Below the pieces are notes generated by a model. That model did not search any database and was not told the origin of the DNA. It worked only from the letters and a program-made list of their open reading frames with translations. A program made the position numbers and the translations under genes. Below are positions 8,745-17,975 of a stretch of DNA of 64,000 nt, in pieces (positions within the stretch are counted from its first letter, which is position 1; every line of letters begins with the position of its first letter). The stretch comes from Cellulosimicrobium terreum (lineage in GTDB: Bacteria; Actinomycetota; Actinomycetes; Actinomycetales; Cellulomonadaceae), in contig JACYFD010000006.1 of NCBI GenBank assembly GCA_014803435.1, positions 186,001 through 250,000 on the forward strand, written 5' to 3'.

Positions 8745-9923
8745 TCAGGAGACGGTCTGCAGGTCGTGCGTGGAGGTGTTGAGGCGCCGGGCGCCGCCCG
8801 GCACGTCGGGCGGGAATGCGACGACGATGTCCTCGATCCGGACGCCGAACCGTCCCGCCAGGTAGATGCCCGGCTCGACGGAGAAGCACATCCCGGATTC
8901 GATGGGGCGTTCCTCGCCCTCGACCATGTACGGGGGCTCGTGCGTCGTCGTGCCGATCCCGTGGCCCGTGCGGTGCACGAACTGCTCGCCGTACCCCGCG
9001 TCCGTGATCACCGAGCGCGCCGCGCGGTCGACGTCCTGGCACGTCGCGCCCGGTCGGACGGCGTCGACGCCGGCCTGCTGGGCACGTCGCACGATCTCGT
9101 AGACCTCGCGCTGGGTGGCGAGCGCCGCGGCGTCGGCGCCGCCGTCGACCTGGACGGTGCGGCTCGTGTCCGACCCGTAGCCGTCCCGCAGCCCGCCGAA
9201 GTCCATGACGACCATGTCGCCGGGCGCGACGACGCGCTCGTCCGCCTCGTGGTGCGGGTCGGCGCCGTTGGGACCGGCGCACACGAGCGTGAAGTCGACC
9301 TGCTCGTGGCCGTGCTCGCGCAGGAACCGGTCGAGGTCCGCAGCGATCTCGGTCTCGCGCCGTCCCGCGAACTGCACCTCCAGGATCTGGGCGAACGCGG
9401 CGTCGGCCGCCGCCCCCGCAGCGGCGAGCCGTTCGACCTCGGCGGTGTCCTTGACGGCGCGCAGCATCGGCAGGGCCTCGGTGAAGGCGACGTACCGGGA
9501 GCGGGGGAGCGTGCGCTGCAGGCCCAGCACGTGCAGAGCCCACGTCGAGTCGGACACGGCGTAGGTGCCGTCCGCGACGAGCAGGTCGGCGGCCGTCGCG
9601 TGCTCGTCCTCGCCGTCACGCCACGGGACGACGGCGAGCCCCTCCACCCCGGCGCCGCGCAGCAGGTCGCCGCGCTCCAGCAGCGGCACGACGACGGCCG
9701 CCGCGCCCGCGCCGCCCGGCCCGGACGTCGGTGCGGCCGGGATGGAGAGCAACGTCAGCCGCTCCGTCAGCGCGGTCGGCGTGTACCCCGTGAAGAAGGC
9801 GAGGTCCGGGCCGGGCGAGACGAGCAGGCCGCTGAGCCCGGCGTCGCGTGCCTGGGCGGCGGCCCGCTCGCGTCGCGCCGCGTACACGTCGGGACCGAAC
9901 GTCGCACCCACGCCGCTGCTCAT
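8745..9923 (-). CDS. M24-family Xaa-Pro aminopeptidase-like metallopeptidase
   Basis: 392 residues: an N-terminal creatinase-like domain (about 1-165) and a C-terminal pita-bread domain. The five metal ligands are visible in order: two Asp in MDFGGLRDGYGSDTSRT, His in HRTGHGIGTTTHEPPYM, Glu in CFSVEPGIYL, and Glu in VRIEDIVVAF. Family members are cytoplasmic Mn- or Co-dependent peptidases that remove the residue before proline. The start at ATG 9923 gives a normal family length. It is co-directional with, but separated by 54 bases from, the oxidoreductase upstream. Confidence 0.92.
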   Translation of the reverse strand: MSSGVGATFGPDVYAARRERAAAQARDAGLSGLLVSPGPDLAFFTGYTPTALTERLTLLSIPAAPTSGPGGAGAAAVVVPLLERGDLLRGAGVEGLAVVPWRDGEDEHATAADLLVADGTYAVSDSTWALHVLGLQRTLPRSRYVAFTEALPMLRAVKDTAEVERLAAAGAAADAAFAQILEVQFAGRRETEIAADLDRFLREHGHEQVDFTLVCAGPNGADPHHEADERVVAPGDMVVMDFGGLRDGYGSDTSRTVQVDGGADAAALATQREVYEIVRRAQQAGVDAVRPGATCQDVDRAARSVITDAGYGEQFVHRTGHGIGTTTHEPPYMVEGEERPIESGMCFSVEPGIYLAGRFGVRIEDIVVAFPPDVPGGARRLNTSTHDLQTVS

Positions 9924-9977
9924 GCTGCCAGCGTCGCACCTCGGACGGCGAGCGGCATCCGCGAGGTGGAGCCCTGC

Positions 9978-10913
9978 TCAGACGCGGACGACGACCTTGC
10001 CCCGCACGTGGCCCGACGCGCTGCGCTCGTGCGCCGCGGCCGCGTCGGCCAGGTCGAAGACCTCGGCGACCTCGGGGCGCACCACCCCGGCCTCGCCGAG
10101 CCGGGCGAGCTCCGTGAGGTCCGCGGAGTCCGGCCGAACCCACACGTAGTGCCCGCCGAGCTCGTCGCGCGCCCGCGCGTCCGTGATCGAGGCGACGGTG
10201 CCGCCGTCGCGCAGGACGTCCGGCACGGAGTCGAGCGCGTCGCCGCCGACGTAGTCGAGGACCACGTCGACACCCTCGGGGGCGAGCGCGCGCACCCGCT
10301 CCGCCACACCCTCGCCGTACGTCACAGGCTCTGCGCCGAGCCCGCGCAGGTAGTCGTGGTTGCGCTCGGACGCCGTGCCGATCACGCGCGCACCGAGCGC
10401 CCGCGCGACCTGCACGGCGAACGACCCGACGCCGCCGGCGGCGGCGTGCACGAGGACGACGTGCCCGGAGCTGACGCCCGCGCGCCGGATCGTCTGGTAC
10501 GCCGTGAGGCCGGCGAGCGGTACGGCGGCTGCCTCCTCGAACGACCACGCTGCGGGCTTGCGCGCGAGGGTCCGGACGGGCGCGGCGACGAGCTCGGCGA
10601 ACGTGCCGCCCGACACCTCGCCCCCGACGACGTCCTTGCGGACGTACCCGAACACCTCGTCGCCCACCTGCAGCTCGGGGGTGTCGAGGCCGACCTGCTC
10701 GACGACGCCGGCGACGTCCCAGCCGGGGACGACCGGGAAGACGGCGTCCAGGACCGGGTCGAGGTAGCCCTGGCGCACCTTCCAGTCGACCGGGTTGACG
10801 CTCGCGGCGTGCACGCGCACGAGCACGGAGTCGGGACCGACCTTGGGGGTGGGGAGCTCGGTGAGCTCGAGGACCTCGGGGCCGCCGTAGCGGGAGTACG
10901 TGATGGCTCGCAT
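9978..10913 (-). CDS. NADP-dependent MDR-family oxidoreductase (quinone oxidoreductase-like)
   Basis: 311 residues from ATG 10913, where the protein opens with MRAITYSRYGGPEVLEL, the canonical start of this family; the longer frame upstream is not needed. The GroES-like domain (1-~115) is followed by a Rossmann fold with AAAGGVGSFAVQVARALGAR. The catalytic and structural zinc cysteine sets are absent, so it belongs to the zinc-independent quinone reductase / enoyl reductase branch and reduces quinones or alpha,beta-unsaturated carbonyls with NADPH. The GHYVWVRPD segment near residue 245 is typical of the ZTA1/zeta-crystallin-like subgroup. It is flanked by a co-oriented VOC gene. Confidence 0.88.
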   Translation of the reverse strand: MRAITYSRYGGPEVLELTELPTPKVGPDSVLVRVHAASVNPVDWKVRQGYLDPVLDAVFPVVPGWDVAGVVEQVGLDTPELQVGDEVFGYVRKDVVGGEVSGGTFAELVAAPVRTLARKPAAWSFEEAAAVPLAGLTAYQTIRRAGVSSGHVVLVHAAAGGVGSFAVQVARALGARVIGTASERNHDYLRGLGAEPVTYGEGVAERVRALAPEGVDVVLDYVGGDALDSVPDVLRDGGTVASITDARARDELGGHYVWVRPDSADLTELARLGEAGVVRPEVAEVFDLADAAAAHERSASGHVRGKVVVRV

Positions 10914-10957
10914 ACGGGCGGCAACGGCGAGCCGCCACGTTCGATTCCCCGGAGGTG

Positions 10958-11365
10958 TCAGCCCTCGAGCGCGCTCGGGTCCATGTAGAGGACCTCCCAC
11001 TGGTGGCCGTCCGGGTCGGCGAAGCTCCGCGAGTACATGAACCCGCCTTCCTCCTGCGGGTCCTTGACCGCCGTCGCGCCCGCGGCGAACGCGGCGTCAG
11101 CGACACGGTCCACGGCCTCCCGGCTCTCGGCGCTCAGCGCGTTGATGACCTCGGTGGTCGCCGTCGCGTCGGCGATCGCCTTGTTCGTGAACCGTGTGGC
11201 GAACTCCTTCGTGAGGAGCATCACGTAGATCGAGTCGCTGATGACGATGGACGACGCGTTCTCGTCCGTGAACTGTTCGTTCACCGAGTAGCCGAGCGCC
11301 GTGTAGAACGCCTTGGACGCGTCGAGGTCGGTGACGGGCAGGTTCACGAAGATCTGGGTGCTCAT
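10958..11365 (-). CDS. VOC (glyoxalase/bleomycin-resistance fold) protein
   Basis: 135 residues from ATG 11365. It opens with STQIFVNLPVTDLDASKAFYTALGYSV and ends with SFADPDGHQWEVLYMDPSA, the two beta-alpha-beta-beta-beta halves of a VOC fold. The GYSVNEQFTDENASSIVISDSIYVMLL segment is typical of the extradiol-like lactoylglutathione-lyase-related subgroup common in soil bacteria. It could bind metal or a small hydrophobic ligand; the reaction is unknown. It is co-directional with the MDR oxidoreductase 44 bases downstream and divergent from the LuxR-type regulator. Confidence 0.85.
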   Translation of the reverse strand: MSTQIFVNLPVTDLDASKAFYTALGYSVNEQFTDENASSIVISDSIYVMLLTKEFATRFTNKAIADATATTEVINALSAESREAVDRVADAAFAAGATAVKDPQEEGGFMYSRSFADPDGHQWEVLYMDPSALEG

Positions 11366-11560
11366 GGCTCTCCTCGATGGGTCCGGTCGGTGGTCCGACG
11401 CTCTCGTGGGGGTAGACGTCCCGCTCGGCGTGAACTCATCGCTGCAGGTGGCGGCGGCGCGGGGGGTGTCGCCGGGACGTCGGGACGGATAGCCTCCGCC
11501 CAGGAGGTCGTCGTCGTCCCGGACCTCGTCCGGACGTGTCCCGGGGAGGGAGCGGTCGGC

Positions 11561-14323
11561 ATGGTGGACGAGCTGCTCGGGAGGGGCGACGAGCTGGCGC
11601 GGCTCGGCTCTCTCGTCGCGGCGGCACGGGACGGGGTCGGAGGGGCGGTCGTCGTGCGCGGGGAGCCGGGGATCGGCAAGACGGCCCTGCTGGTCCGGGC
11701 CACCCGAGACCTCGACGGCGTCCGGATCGCGCGCGCCGACGGCTACGAGGCCGAGTCCTCGTTCGCCTACGCGGCGCTGCACCGGTTCGTCGATCCGTGG
11801 CGGCGTGAGGTCGACGCGCTCGGGGCGCCGCACCGCGGGGTGCTGCGCACGATGCTCGGGCTCGACGCGGAACCGGCACCCGACCGCTTCGCGGTCGCGC
11901 TGGGCCTGCTCGAGCTCCTGGCGGCCGTCGGCCGTGACGGTCCCCTCGTCGGGGTCGTCGACGACCTGCACTGGCACGACGCCGAGTCTGCCGCGGTCCT
12001 CACGTTCGTCGCCCGGCGGCTCGGTGCCGAGCCGGTCGTCCTGCTCCTCGCGTGCCGGGCCGACGAGCGCTACGACCCGCTCACCACCGGGATCCCCGCG
12101 ATGCACCTCGGCGGCCTGGACGACGAGGCCGCGGCCCGGCTGCTCACGTCGCGCACGCGCGAGGACGTCGACCCGCTCGTCGTCGCGCGCGTCGTGCGGG
12201 CCACCGGGGGCAACCCGCTCGCGCTCGTCGACCTCGCGAACGACCTCACGGCGCACGAGCTGCACGACTCGGGCGTCGGCGAGGAGCCGGTGCCCGTCGG
12301 CCGTCATCTGGAGCAGCACTACCTCGAGCAGGTCCGGGGTGCCGATGCCGCGGTGCAGACCTGGCTGCTCGTCGCGGCCGCCGACTCGACGGGCGACCTC
12401 GACCTCGTCGCCAGGGCGTGCCTCGTCCTCGGTGTCGACGCTGGGTGCGGGGTGCGCGCCGAGGACCTCGGCCTGGTCGAGCTCGGGACGACGGTGCGCT
12501 TCCGCCACCCGCTCGTGCGCGCCGCCGCGTACGGGGCGGCGATGGCGAGCGAGCGTCGGCGCGTGCACGCCGCGCTGTCGGAGGCGGCCGACTCCGTGGG
12601 CACACCCGAGCTCGCGGCCTGGCACGCGTCGCGCGCGACGGTCGGCGTCGACCCACGTGTCGCCGACCGGCTCGAGGCGGTCGCCGACGCCGCGGGTGCC
12701 CGCGGCGGGTTCGTGTCCCGCGCACGCGTCCTCGGTCGCGCCGCCGAGCTCACGCCGGCCGGCCCGGATCGGGACCGTCGGCGTGTCTCCGCGGCCGAGG
12801 CCGCGGTGGCCGCCGGGGCCGCGCAGATCGGTGCCGCTCTGCTCGACGACCTCGACGACGCCCACCGCGCGACCGACAACGGGTCGGGCGACCTGCCGGA
12901 CCCGACCCTGCGTGCCCGGATCCTCGCGGCGAGGGTCGCGCTCGGCGTGTTCACGGGCGACCGGGCCGTCGTCGTCCGTGCGACGGCCGACATGCTCACG
13001 GCTGCCGGCCTGCTCCACGGGATCGACCCGGCGCGCGAGCAGGACCTGCTCGTCCGGGCGTTCGAGCACGCCGTGATGTCCGACCGCTCGCTGCGCGGGA
13101 CGACCCTGGCAGAGCTCGGTGAACGGCTCGTCGCCGGCGCCGAGGTACGACCGGGCCCGACCGCCGACGTGCTGCGCGCCCTCGGAGCCCTCGTCCTGCA
13201 CGAGCACGAGGACGCGGTACCTGCCCTGCGGGCAGGTGTGGCGTCGCTCGACGTCCTCGGGACCCCGGTACCCATGGGGTTCGCGACGGCAGGCGTCGCG
13301 ATCACGACGGCACTGTGGGACCTGCACGCCCGCGACGACTGGCTCGACCGGATGATCCGGGCGGCCCGCGACGCCGGGTCGCTGCAGATGCTGGACACGA
13401 GCCTCTGGATGGCCTCGCTGGCCGAGCTCAGCGGTGGGACCCCGCGACGGGCGGCCCAGCACGTCGCGCACGTGCGCGAGCTGCGCCGCGCGATCGGCTA
13501 CGACGGCGAGCACGTCGTCAACGTCGCGTACCTCGCGTGGGTGGACACGCCGCGCGAGCAGGTCCTGCGCGGCGCGGCGACCGCGCGCGACCTCGGGTTC
13601 GGCGGTGTGGAGGCGTCCGCGCTCGGGGCGCTCGCGGTGCACGACCTCGCCGAGGGGCGCTACAGGGACGCGTACGCCACGCTGAGCCCGCTCGTCGAGG
13701 AGCCCTTCCTCCAGCTCACGCCGCTGCAGGTGCCGGACCTCGTGGAGGCGGCGGTCCGGGGCGGGCACGCCGCGGATGCGGCACCGCACGTGGAGCGGCT
13801 CGAGCGGATGGCCGCGGCCAACGGCTCGCCCTGGTGCCGGGGTGCTGCGCTGCGTTGCCGCGCGCTGGTGAGCGAAGCCGACGTCGCCGTGCCGCTCTAC
13901 GAGGAGTCCGCGCGTGCGCTCGACGGCGTCGGCGCCGTCGTCGACGCCGCGCGGTCCCGGCTCCTGCACGGCGAGCTCCTGCGCCGGCGACGTCGCCGTG
14001 CGGAGGCCCGCGACCTGCTGCACGCCGCAGAGGCGGCCTTCGAGGTGGCGGGCGCGACGGCGTTCGTGCGGCGCGCGCGGGCGGAGATCACGGCGACCGG
14101 GCTCGAACGTGGGGACTCACGCGCCGCGGGCACGTCCCCGCTGACCGTGCGCGAGGAGACCGTCGCGCGTCTCGCGGCCGACGGCGGGACGAACGCCGAG
14201 ATCGGTGCGACGCTCTTCATCAGCGAGAACACCGTCGACTACCACCTGCGCAAGGTCTTCCAGAAGCTCGAGGTCTCGTCGCGCCGCCAGCTGCGCGCTC
14301 GCCTGGCGGAGGGCGTCGCCTGA
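11561..14323 (+). CDS. large ATP-binding LuxR-family (LAL) transcriptional regulator
   Basis: 920 residues, in the usual LAL range. The start is ATG 11561, behind a GGGGAGGG ribosome site at 11543-11550. An AAA/STAND ATPase occupies the N-terminus, with Walker A GEPGIGKT at 34-41 and Walker B VGVVDDLHWHD near 128-138. A long helical tetratricopeptide-like middle region follows (~400-830). The last ~60 residues are a LuxR HTH (LTVREETVARLAADGGTNAEIGATLFISENTVDYHLRKVF). Such regulators combine nucleotide binding with a small-molecule signal to activate transcription. The alpha/beta hydrolase 82 bases downstream is the likeliest target (inference). Confidence 0.9.
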   Translation: MVDELLGRGDELARLGSLVAAARDGVGGAVVVRGEPGIGKTALLVRATRDLDGVRIARADGYEAESSFAYAALHRFVDPWRREVDALGAPHRGVLRTMLGLDAEPAPDRFAVALGLLELLAAVGRDGPLVGVVDDLHWHDAESAAVLTFVARRLGAEPVVLLLACRADERYDPLTTGIPAMHLGGLDDEAAARLLTSRTREDVDPLVVARVVRATGGNPLALVDLANDLTAHELHDSGVGEEPVPVGRHLEQHYLEQVRGADAAVQTWLLVAAADSTGDLDLVARACLVLGVDAGCGVRAEDLGLVELGTTVRFRHPLVRAAAYGAAMASERRRVHAALSEAADSVGTPELAAWHASRATVGVDPRVADRLEAVADAAGARGGFVSRARVLGRAAELTPAGPDRDRRRVSAAEAAVAAGAAQIGAALLDDLDDAHRATDNGSGDLPDPTLRARILAARVALGVFTGDRAVVVRATADMLTAAGLLHGIDPAREQDLLVRAFEHAVMSDRSLRGTTLAELGERLVAGAEVRPGPTADVLRALGALVLHEHEDAVPALRAGVASLDVLGTPVPMGFATAGVAITTALWDLHARDDWLDRMIRAARDAGSLQMLDTSLWMASLAELSGGTPRRAAQHVAHVRELRRAIGYDGEHVVNVAYLAWVDTPREQVLRGAATARDLGFGGVEASALGALAVHDLAEGRYRDAYATLSPLVEEPFLQLTPLQVPDLVEAAVRGGHAADAAPHVERLERMAAANGSPWCRGAALRCRALVSEADVAVPLYEESARALDGVGAVVDAARSRLLHGELLRRRRRRAEARDLLHAAEAAFEVAGATAFVRRARAEITATGLERGDSRAAGTSPLTVREETVARLAADGGTNAEIGATLFISENTVDYHLRKVFQKLEVSSRRQLRARLAEGVA

Positions 14324-14405
14324 CGGACTACGTGCGACGCGTGGTCCGGTGCGTGCGGTGCGCGGGGATGCTCGACCTGTCCGAGCACGCGAGAAAGGAC
14401 GTGTC

Positions 14406-15269
14406 ATGACCGACATCGAACGACCGACCAGACCTCCCGAAGCAACTGGTGGCGCGAAGCCTGACACCGTGGTCCTCGTCCACGGGCTCTGGATGACCCC
14501 CCGCAGCTGGGAGGGCTGGGTGGAGCACTACGAGGCGAAGGGGATGCGCGTCCTCACGCCGGGGTACCCGGGCTTTGAGATCGAGGTCGAGGCGCTGCGG
14601 GAGAACACGCAGGTCATCGCCGACCTCACCGTCCCTGAGACTGTCGACCACCTCGCCGGCGTGATCGAGGCGCTCGACGCGCCGCCGATCATCATGGGCC
14701 ACTCGTTCGGCGGGACGCTCACCCAGCTCCTGCTCGCACGCGGGCTCGGCGCGGCCGCGGTCGTCGTGGACTCGGCGCCCACCGAGGGGGTGCGCGTCAA
14801 CCCGCCGTCGCAGGCGCGCTCGCTCTTCCCGGCTCTGCGCAACCCCGCGAACCGGCACCGTGCGGTCGGCTTCACGCCCGAGGAGTTCCACTACGCGTTC
14901 ACGAACACGCTGTCGGAGGAGGCGTCACGGGAGGTGTGGGAGCGGTACGCGATCCCGGCACCGGGCTCGTGGGTCTGGGACTACGGGCTCATCGCCAACT
15001 TCAAGCCCGGGCACCAGGAGACCTGGGTCGACTACGGCGCGGACCGTGCCCCCCTGCTCTTCATCGCGGGGGAGAAGGACCACATCATGCCGCCCTCGGT
15101 GAACCGGTCGAACGCGAAGCACTGGGAGAAGTCCCCGGCGCTGACCGAGTACGTCGAGCTTCCCGGGCGCGACCACTGGACGTGCGCCGCCCCCGGCTGG
15201 GAGGCGGTCGCCGACCGTGCGCTCGACTGGGCGCTGGAGCACGCCCGGGTCGCGGCGCCGGGTACCTGA
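14406..15269 (+). CDS. alpha/beta hydrolase
   Basis: 287 residues from ATG 14406 with a ribosome site AAAGGA. The alpha/beta-hydrolase landmarks are VVLVHGLWMTPRSW (oxyanion loop), the nucleophile elbow GHSFGG near residue 100, the acid in AGEKDHIMPP, and the catalytic His in PGRDHWTC. A 14-residue hydrophilic lead precedes the core. No cap-domain signature identifies the substrate; homologues include esterases, lactonases and haloalkane-type hydrolases. It follows the LAL regulator in the same direction and is closed by a shared terminator. Fold certain, substrate unknown. Confidence 0.88.
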   Translation: MTDIERPTRPPEATGGAKPDTVVLVHGLWMTPRSWEGWVEHYEAKGMRVLTPGYPGFEIEVEALRENTQVIADLTVPETVDHLAGVIEALDAPPIIMGHSFGGTLTQLLLARGLGAAAVVVDSAPTEGVRVNPPSQARSLFPALRNPANRHRAVGFTPEEFHYAFTNTLSEEASREVWERYAIPAPGSWVWDYGLIANFKPGHQETWVDYGADRAPLLFIAGEKDHIMPPSVNRSNAKHWEKSPALTEYVELPGRDHWTCAAPGWEAVADRALDWALEHARVAAPGT

Positions 15270-15273
15270 CCGT

Positions 15274-15303
15274 CCCGGGCGGCGGTCGCGGCCGCCGCCC
15301 GGG
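15274..15303. terminator. bidirectional hairpin terminator
   Basis: Perfect 12-bp arms (15274-15285, 15292-15303) with a 6-base loop, between the convergent hydrolase (stop 15269) and amidohydrolase (end 15313). Confidence 0.65.
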
Positions 15304-15312
15304 CGGACGGAG

Positions 15313-16551
15313 CTAGACGAGCACGTCGCCGTCGCGCGCGACGACCCGGCCGCCGGCGACGACGAGCGTGCGCCCGGGGGCGCGCACGACGGCGTCGGGG
15401 ACGTTCTCGGCGTCGACGAGCACGACGTCCGCGGGGGCGCCGACGACGAGGTCGTGCACGTCGCGCCCGACGAACCGGGCCGCGTCGGACGACGCGATGC
15501 GCGCCGCGGTGACGAGCTCCTCGTCGTGACGGAACCGCGAGAGCCGCGCGAGCTGCGTGGTGAGGGCGAGCAGGTCACCCGTGCCGTACGGGGACCACAG
15601 GTCCCGGATCCCGTCGGTCCCGAGCCCGACGGCGACTCCCGCCTCGCGCAGCGCGTGCAGCGGCAGGGGCGCGGCGCCGATCGGCGCGACCGTCGTCATG
15701 GTGATGCCCGCCTCGCCCATCGCGGCGACGAGGTCGGCCTGGCGTGCCGGCGCGAGCTGCCCGACGGCGAACCCGTGCGCCACGTTCACCCTCCCCTGCA
15801 GCCCGGTGCGGAGCGTGCGGTCGACCATGAGCTCGATCTGGAACGCGCCGAGCTCGCCGCCGTCGTGCAGGTGCACGTCGATCCCGACGCCGCGACGCTC
15901 CGCGATCGCGAACAGCCCGTCGAGCTGGCCCACCGGGTCGCGGTCGATCGACGCCGGGTCCAGCCCGCCGACGTGCTCCGCGCCCGCGGCGGCCGCCGCG
16001 TCGAGCAGGTCGAGCACGCCCGGACGCCGCAGCACGCCGTCCTGCGGGAACGCGACGACCTCGGCGTGCACCGCGCCGCCCAGCTCGGCGAGCGCCTCGC
16101 GGACGATCTCGATCCCGCGCAGCCCGAGCCCGAGGTCGACGTCCACGTGGGTGCGGATCGCCGTCGTGCCGTGGCGCAGGAGCTCGCGCAGCACGGCCAG
16201 CGTGACGTCGACGCCCGGGATCCCGAGCTCGTCGCGGTGCGCGCGCTCGTGCGCGATGCGCCCCTGCGTCGTCGCCTCGCCGCCGTAGCTCACCCAACCC
16301 TTGCCCCACCAGCTCTTGTCGACGTGCGCGTGCGCGTTGACGAGCCCGGGCAGGGCGAGCAGCCCGCCGCCCTCCACGACCCCGTCGCGCGGGTCGTCGG
16401 CCCCGGTGGTGCCCGACGACGCGGGCGCGGCCGGCTCGTGCGGCGTCACCCGGGCGATCCGCCCGTCCGCGACGTGCAGGTCGACGCGCTCGCCGCCCCA
16501 CAGGCGGACGTCGCGCAGAAGAGTCAGGACAGGTGCCGTGGGTGTGCTCAC
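15313..16551 (-). CDS. amidohydrolase, cytosine-deaminase-like
   Basis: 412 residues from GTG 16551, placed 6 bases after CAGAAT, a near-consensus -10. The frame upstream adds a low-quality extension. The amidohydrolase barrel shows LPGLVNAHAHVDKSWWGKGW (metal HxH), THVDVDLG, VHLHDGGELG, NVAHGFAVGQL and GLGTDGIRDLWSPYGTGD. This pattern matches the cytosine deaminase / N-isopropylammelide amidohydrolase branch, which deaminates pyrimidines, triazines or related N-heterocycles with a single metal. No permease or purine/pyrimidine genes are nearby to narrow the substrate. Solitary gene. Confidence 0.85.
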   Translation of the reverse strand: MSTPTAPVLTLLRDVRLWGGERVDLHVADGRIARVTPHEPAAPASSGTTGADDPRDGVVEGGGLLALPGLVNAHAHVDKSWWGKGWVSYGGEATTQGRIAHERAHRDELGIPGVDVTLAVLRELLRHGTTAIRTHVDVDLGLGLRGIEIVREALAELGGAVHAEVVAFPQDGVLRRPGVLDLLDAAAAAGAEHVGGLDPASIDRDPVGQLDGLFAIAERRGVGIDVHLHDGGELGAFQIELMVDRTLRTGLQGRVNVAHGFAVGQLAPARQADLVAAMGEAGITMTTVAPIGAAPLPLHALREAGVAVGLGTDGIRDLWSPYGTGDLLALTTQLARLSRFRHDEELVTAARIASSDAARFVGRDVHDLVVGAPADVVLVDAENVPDAVVRAPGRTLVVAGGRVVARDGDVLV

Positions 16552-16690
16552 CGGTCGATTCTGCCGGACCGCGGTCGACGGATCGGCGTGCGGCGAGGAT
16601 CCGTGCTCGGTCGACGAGCTGCGAGCATAGGTGTCGGTCACCTCGCCATGTTCTCGTGTGCCTCCCACGCATGAGGAGACGCACCCTCGA

Positions 16691-17416
16691 TCACGTCGTC
16701 GGTGCCGGCCCGTACCGAATCTCGAATCTCTCGTCCGGTGGGAGCGCCAGGGTGCGCGCGGACGCCGCGAGCGCAGTCGCGCCGAAGCGGTCCAACCGAT
16801 CGGCTGCCGTATCGAGGTACCAGCGCCGCAGCACCGCGCAGACCTCGTCGTCGTCATCGTCGGACAGCCAGAGCGGGTTCTCGTCGGCGATCAGGTCGTC
16901 GACCCATCGCGAGCTCGCGTCCGCGAGGTAGGCGTCTGCGACAGGGTGCTCGGGCCAGGACGCCAGGGCCGTCGGTAGATCGCCGAGGATCGCCGCGTAG
17001 GTCTCGAAGGGAGCGCTGGACCCGGCCCTGGGTGTGGTGACCCGGTCGAGCCACCACGCCTCGACGAACCGGCGCACCACGCGCGCCTCCTCGTAGGGCC
17101 ACTCCCGCCAGTCGCCGCGTGCCAGGCAGTGCTGCGCCGGCCACGTCGCCTCGACGGTCCCGTCCGCGAACCCGTGCGCGATCTGGGGCAAGAGCCGCCG
17201 CACCAGCGCGGCGTGATCCGTCACCGAAGTGGGGTGCTTGTGCATGAGCGAGACCAAGGTGCTGTCATCGATCACTGCGCCCGGGACGGCGAGCGGAGCG
17301 ACATCCGGTTCCGCATAGCAGTGAAGGCACACGTTGTCCGGCGAGCACACGGACGCGCCGAAGGCGAGATCGATCTCGGCGAGCGCAGCTCGCAGGCGTG
17401 GGGTCACGGCACGCAT
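16691..17416 (-). CDS. hypothetical protein with a CxxCY motif
   Basis: 241 residues, not recognised. It is a soluble protein with a cysteine pair in SPDNVCLHCYAEPDVAPL near residue 25-40, a helix-rich centre and an acidic run DDDDDE near residue 187. Trp/Tyr-rich segments (WREWPYEEARVVRRFVEAWWLD) suggest a folded all-alpha protein. It has normal GC and codon use. The start ATG 17416 is preceded by AAGG. It is co-directional with, but 51 bases downstream of, the degenerate reductase gene. No function should be assigned. Confidence 0.65.
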   Translation of the reverse strand: MRAVTPRLRAALAEIDLAFGASVCSPDNVCLHCYAEPDVAPLAVPGAVIDDSTLVSLMHKHPTSVTDHAALVRRLLPQIAHGFADGTVEATWPAQHCLARGDWREWPYEEARVVRRFVEAWWLDRVTTPRAGSSAPFETYAAILGDLPTALASWPEHPVADAYLADASSRWVDDLIADENPLWLSDDDDDEVCAVLRRWYLDTAADRLDRFGATALAASARTLALPPDERFEIRYGPAPTT

Positions 17417-17467
17417 CCTTGCACCGATGCCGGCCGATGCTCGTGCACGAAAGGAACCGCCCGGAGA

Positions 17468-17975
17468 TCACGTCTCGTCCGGTGAGGGAAGTCGTCCGGA
17501 CCGCGGTGCGAGGACGACCACTGCGGTCGGCGTCGGGCGCCGGGCGGCGCGCGCGTCGAGCGACTCGTCGTAGGTGCGGAAATAGGCCCACAGGCGCTCG
17601 CGTTCCGCGCCCTGGGCCGCGAACGCGTGCACCGCGCGGCACCCGTCCTTCAGGTCGACCGTCGTGTCGGGGTGGGCCTGCAGGTTGAGCCACCACGCCG
17701 GCTCCGGTGCCGCCCAGCCGTCCTGGCGAGCGTCACGAGGTTCTACCCGTCCTCGACGTACGCCAGATCACGGCGTGCTCGTTCCCGGTCCGTCGGCCCA
17801 CGGTGTGCAGCAGGAGGGTCCCCCAGCGCGCGGGACCGGGCGGCCACAGCCCGCGGCGTCGGCCGGTCCGGCGGTAGAGCGCGCGGTGCACCACCCAGGC
17901 GGTGCGGACGAACCAGCGCGGTGGGATCCGCGACGGCTTCTGCGGTCCGGACGTCGCGGCGTCGGACATGGTCAT
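17468..17975 (-). pseudogene. deazaflavin (F420)-dependent nitroreductase-family relic, broken by two frameshifts and a nonsense codon
   Basis: Read across frames, this encodes a ~169-residue DUF385/DDN-type protein. It runs MTMSDAATSG..., then LLLHTVGRRTGNEHAVI, then YVEDG.NLVTLA, then DGWAAPEPAWWLNLQAHPD and an ordinary C-terminus ending PSPDET. Three lesions fall within about 45 bases: a missing base near 17766 (after ATC), an in-frame TAG at 17743-17745 (a CAG to TAG change would explain it), and a second missing base near 17725 (expected GCCATGGAC). The length 508 is exactly two short of 170 codons. The ATGA overlap with the ligD stop (17972-17975) shows it was translationally coupled to ligD. 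A sequencing error cluster is the alternative. Confidence 0.85.

Noticed and set aside
10958-14023. Minus-strand open frame of about 1000 codons through the LAL regulator.
   Set aside because: Only its last 135 codons (the VOC gene) look real; the rest is antisense to a regulator with intact motifs.
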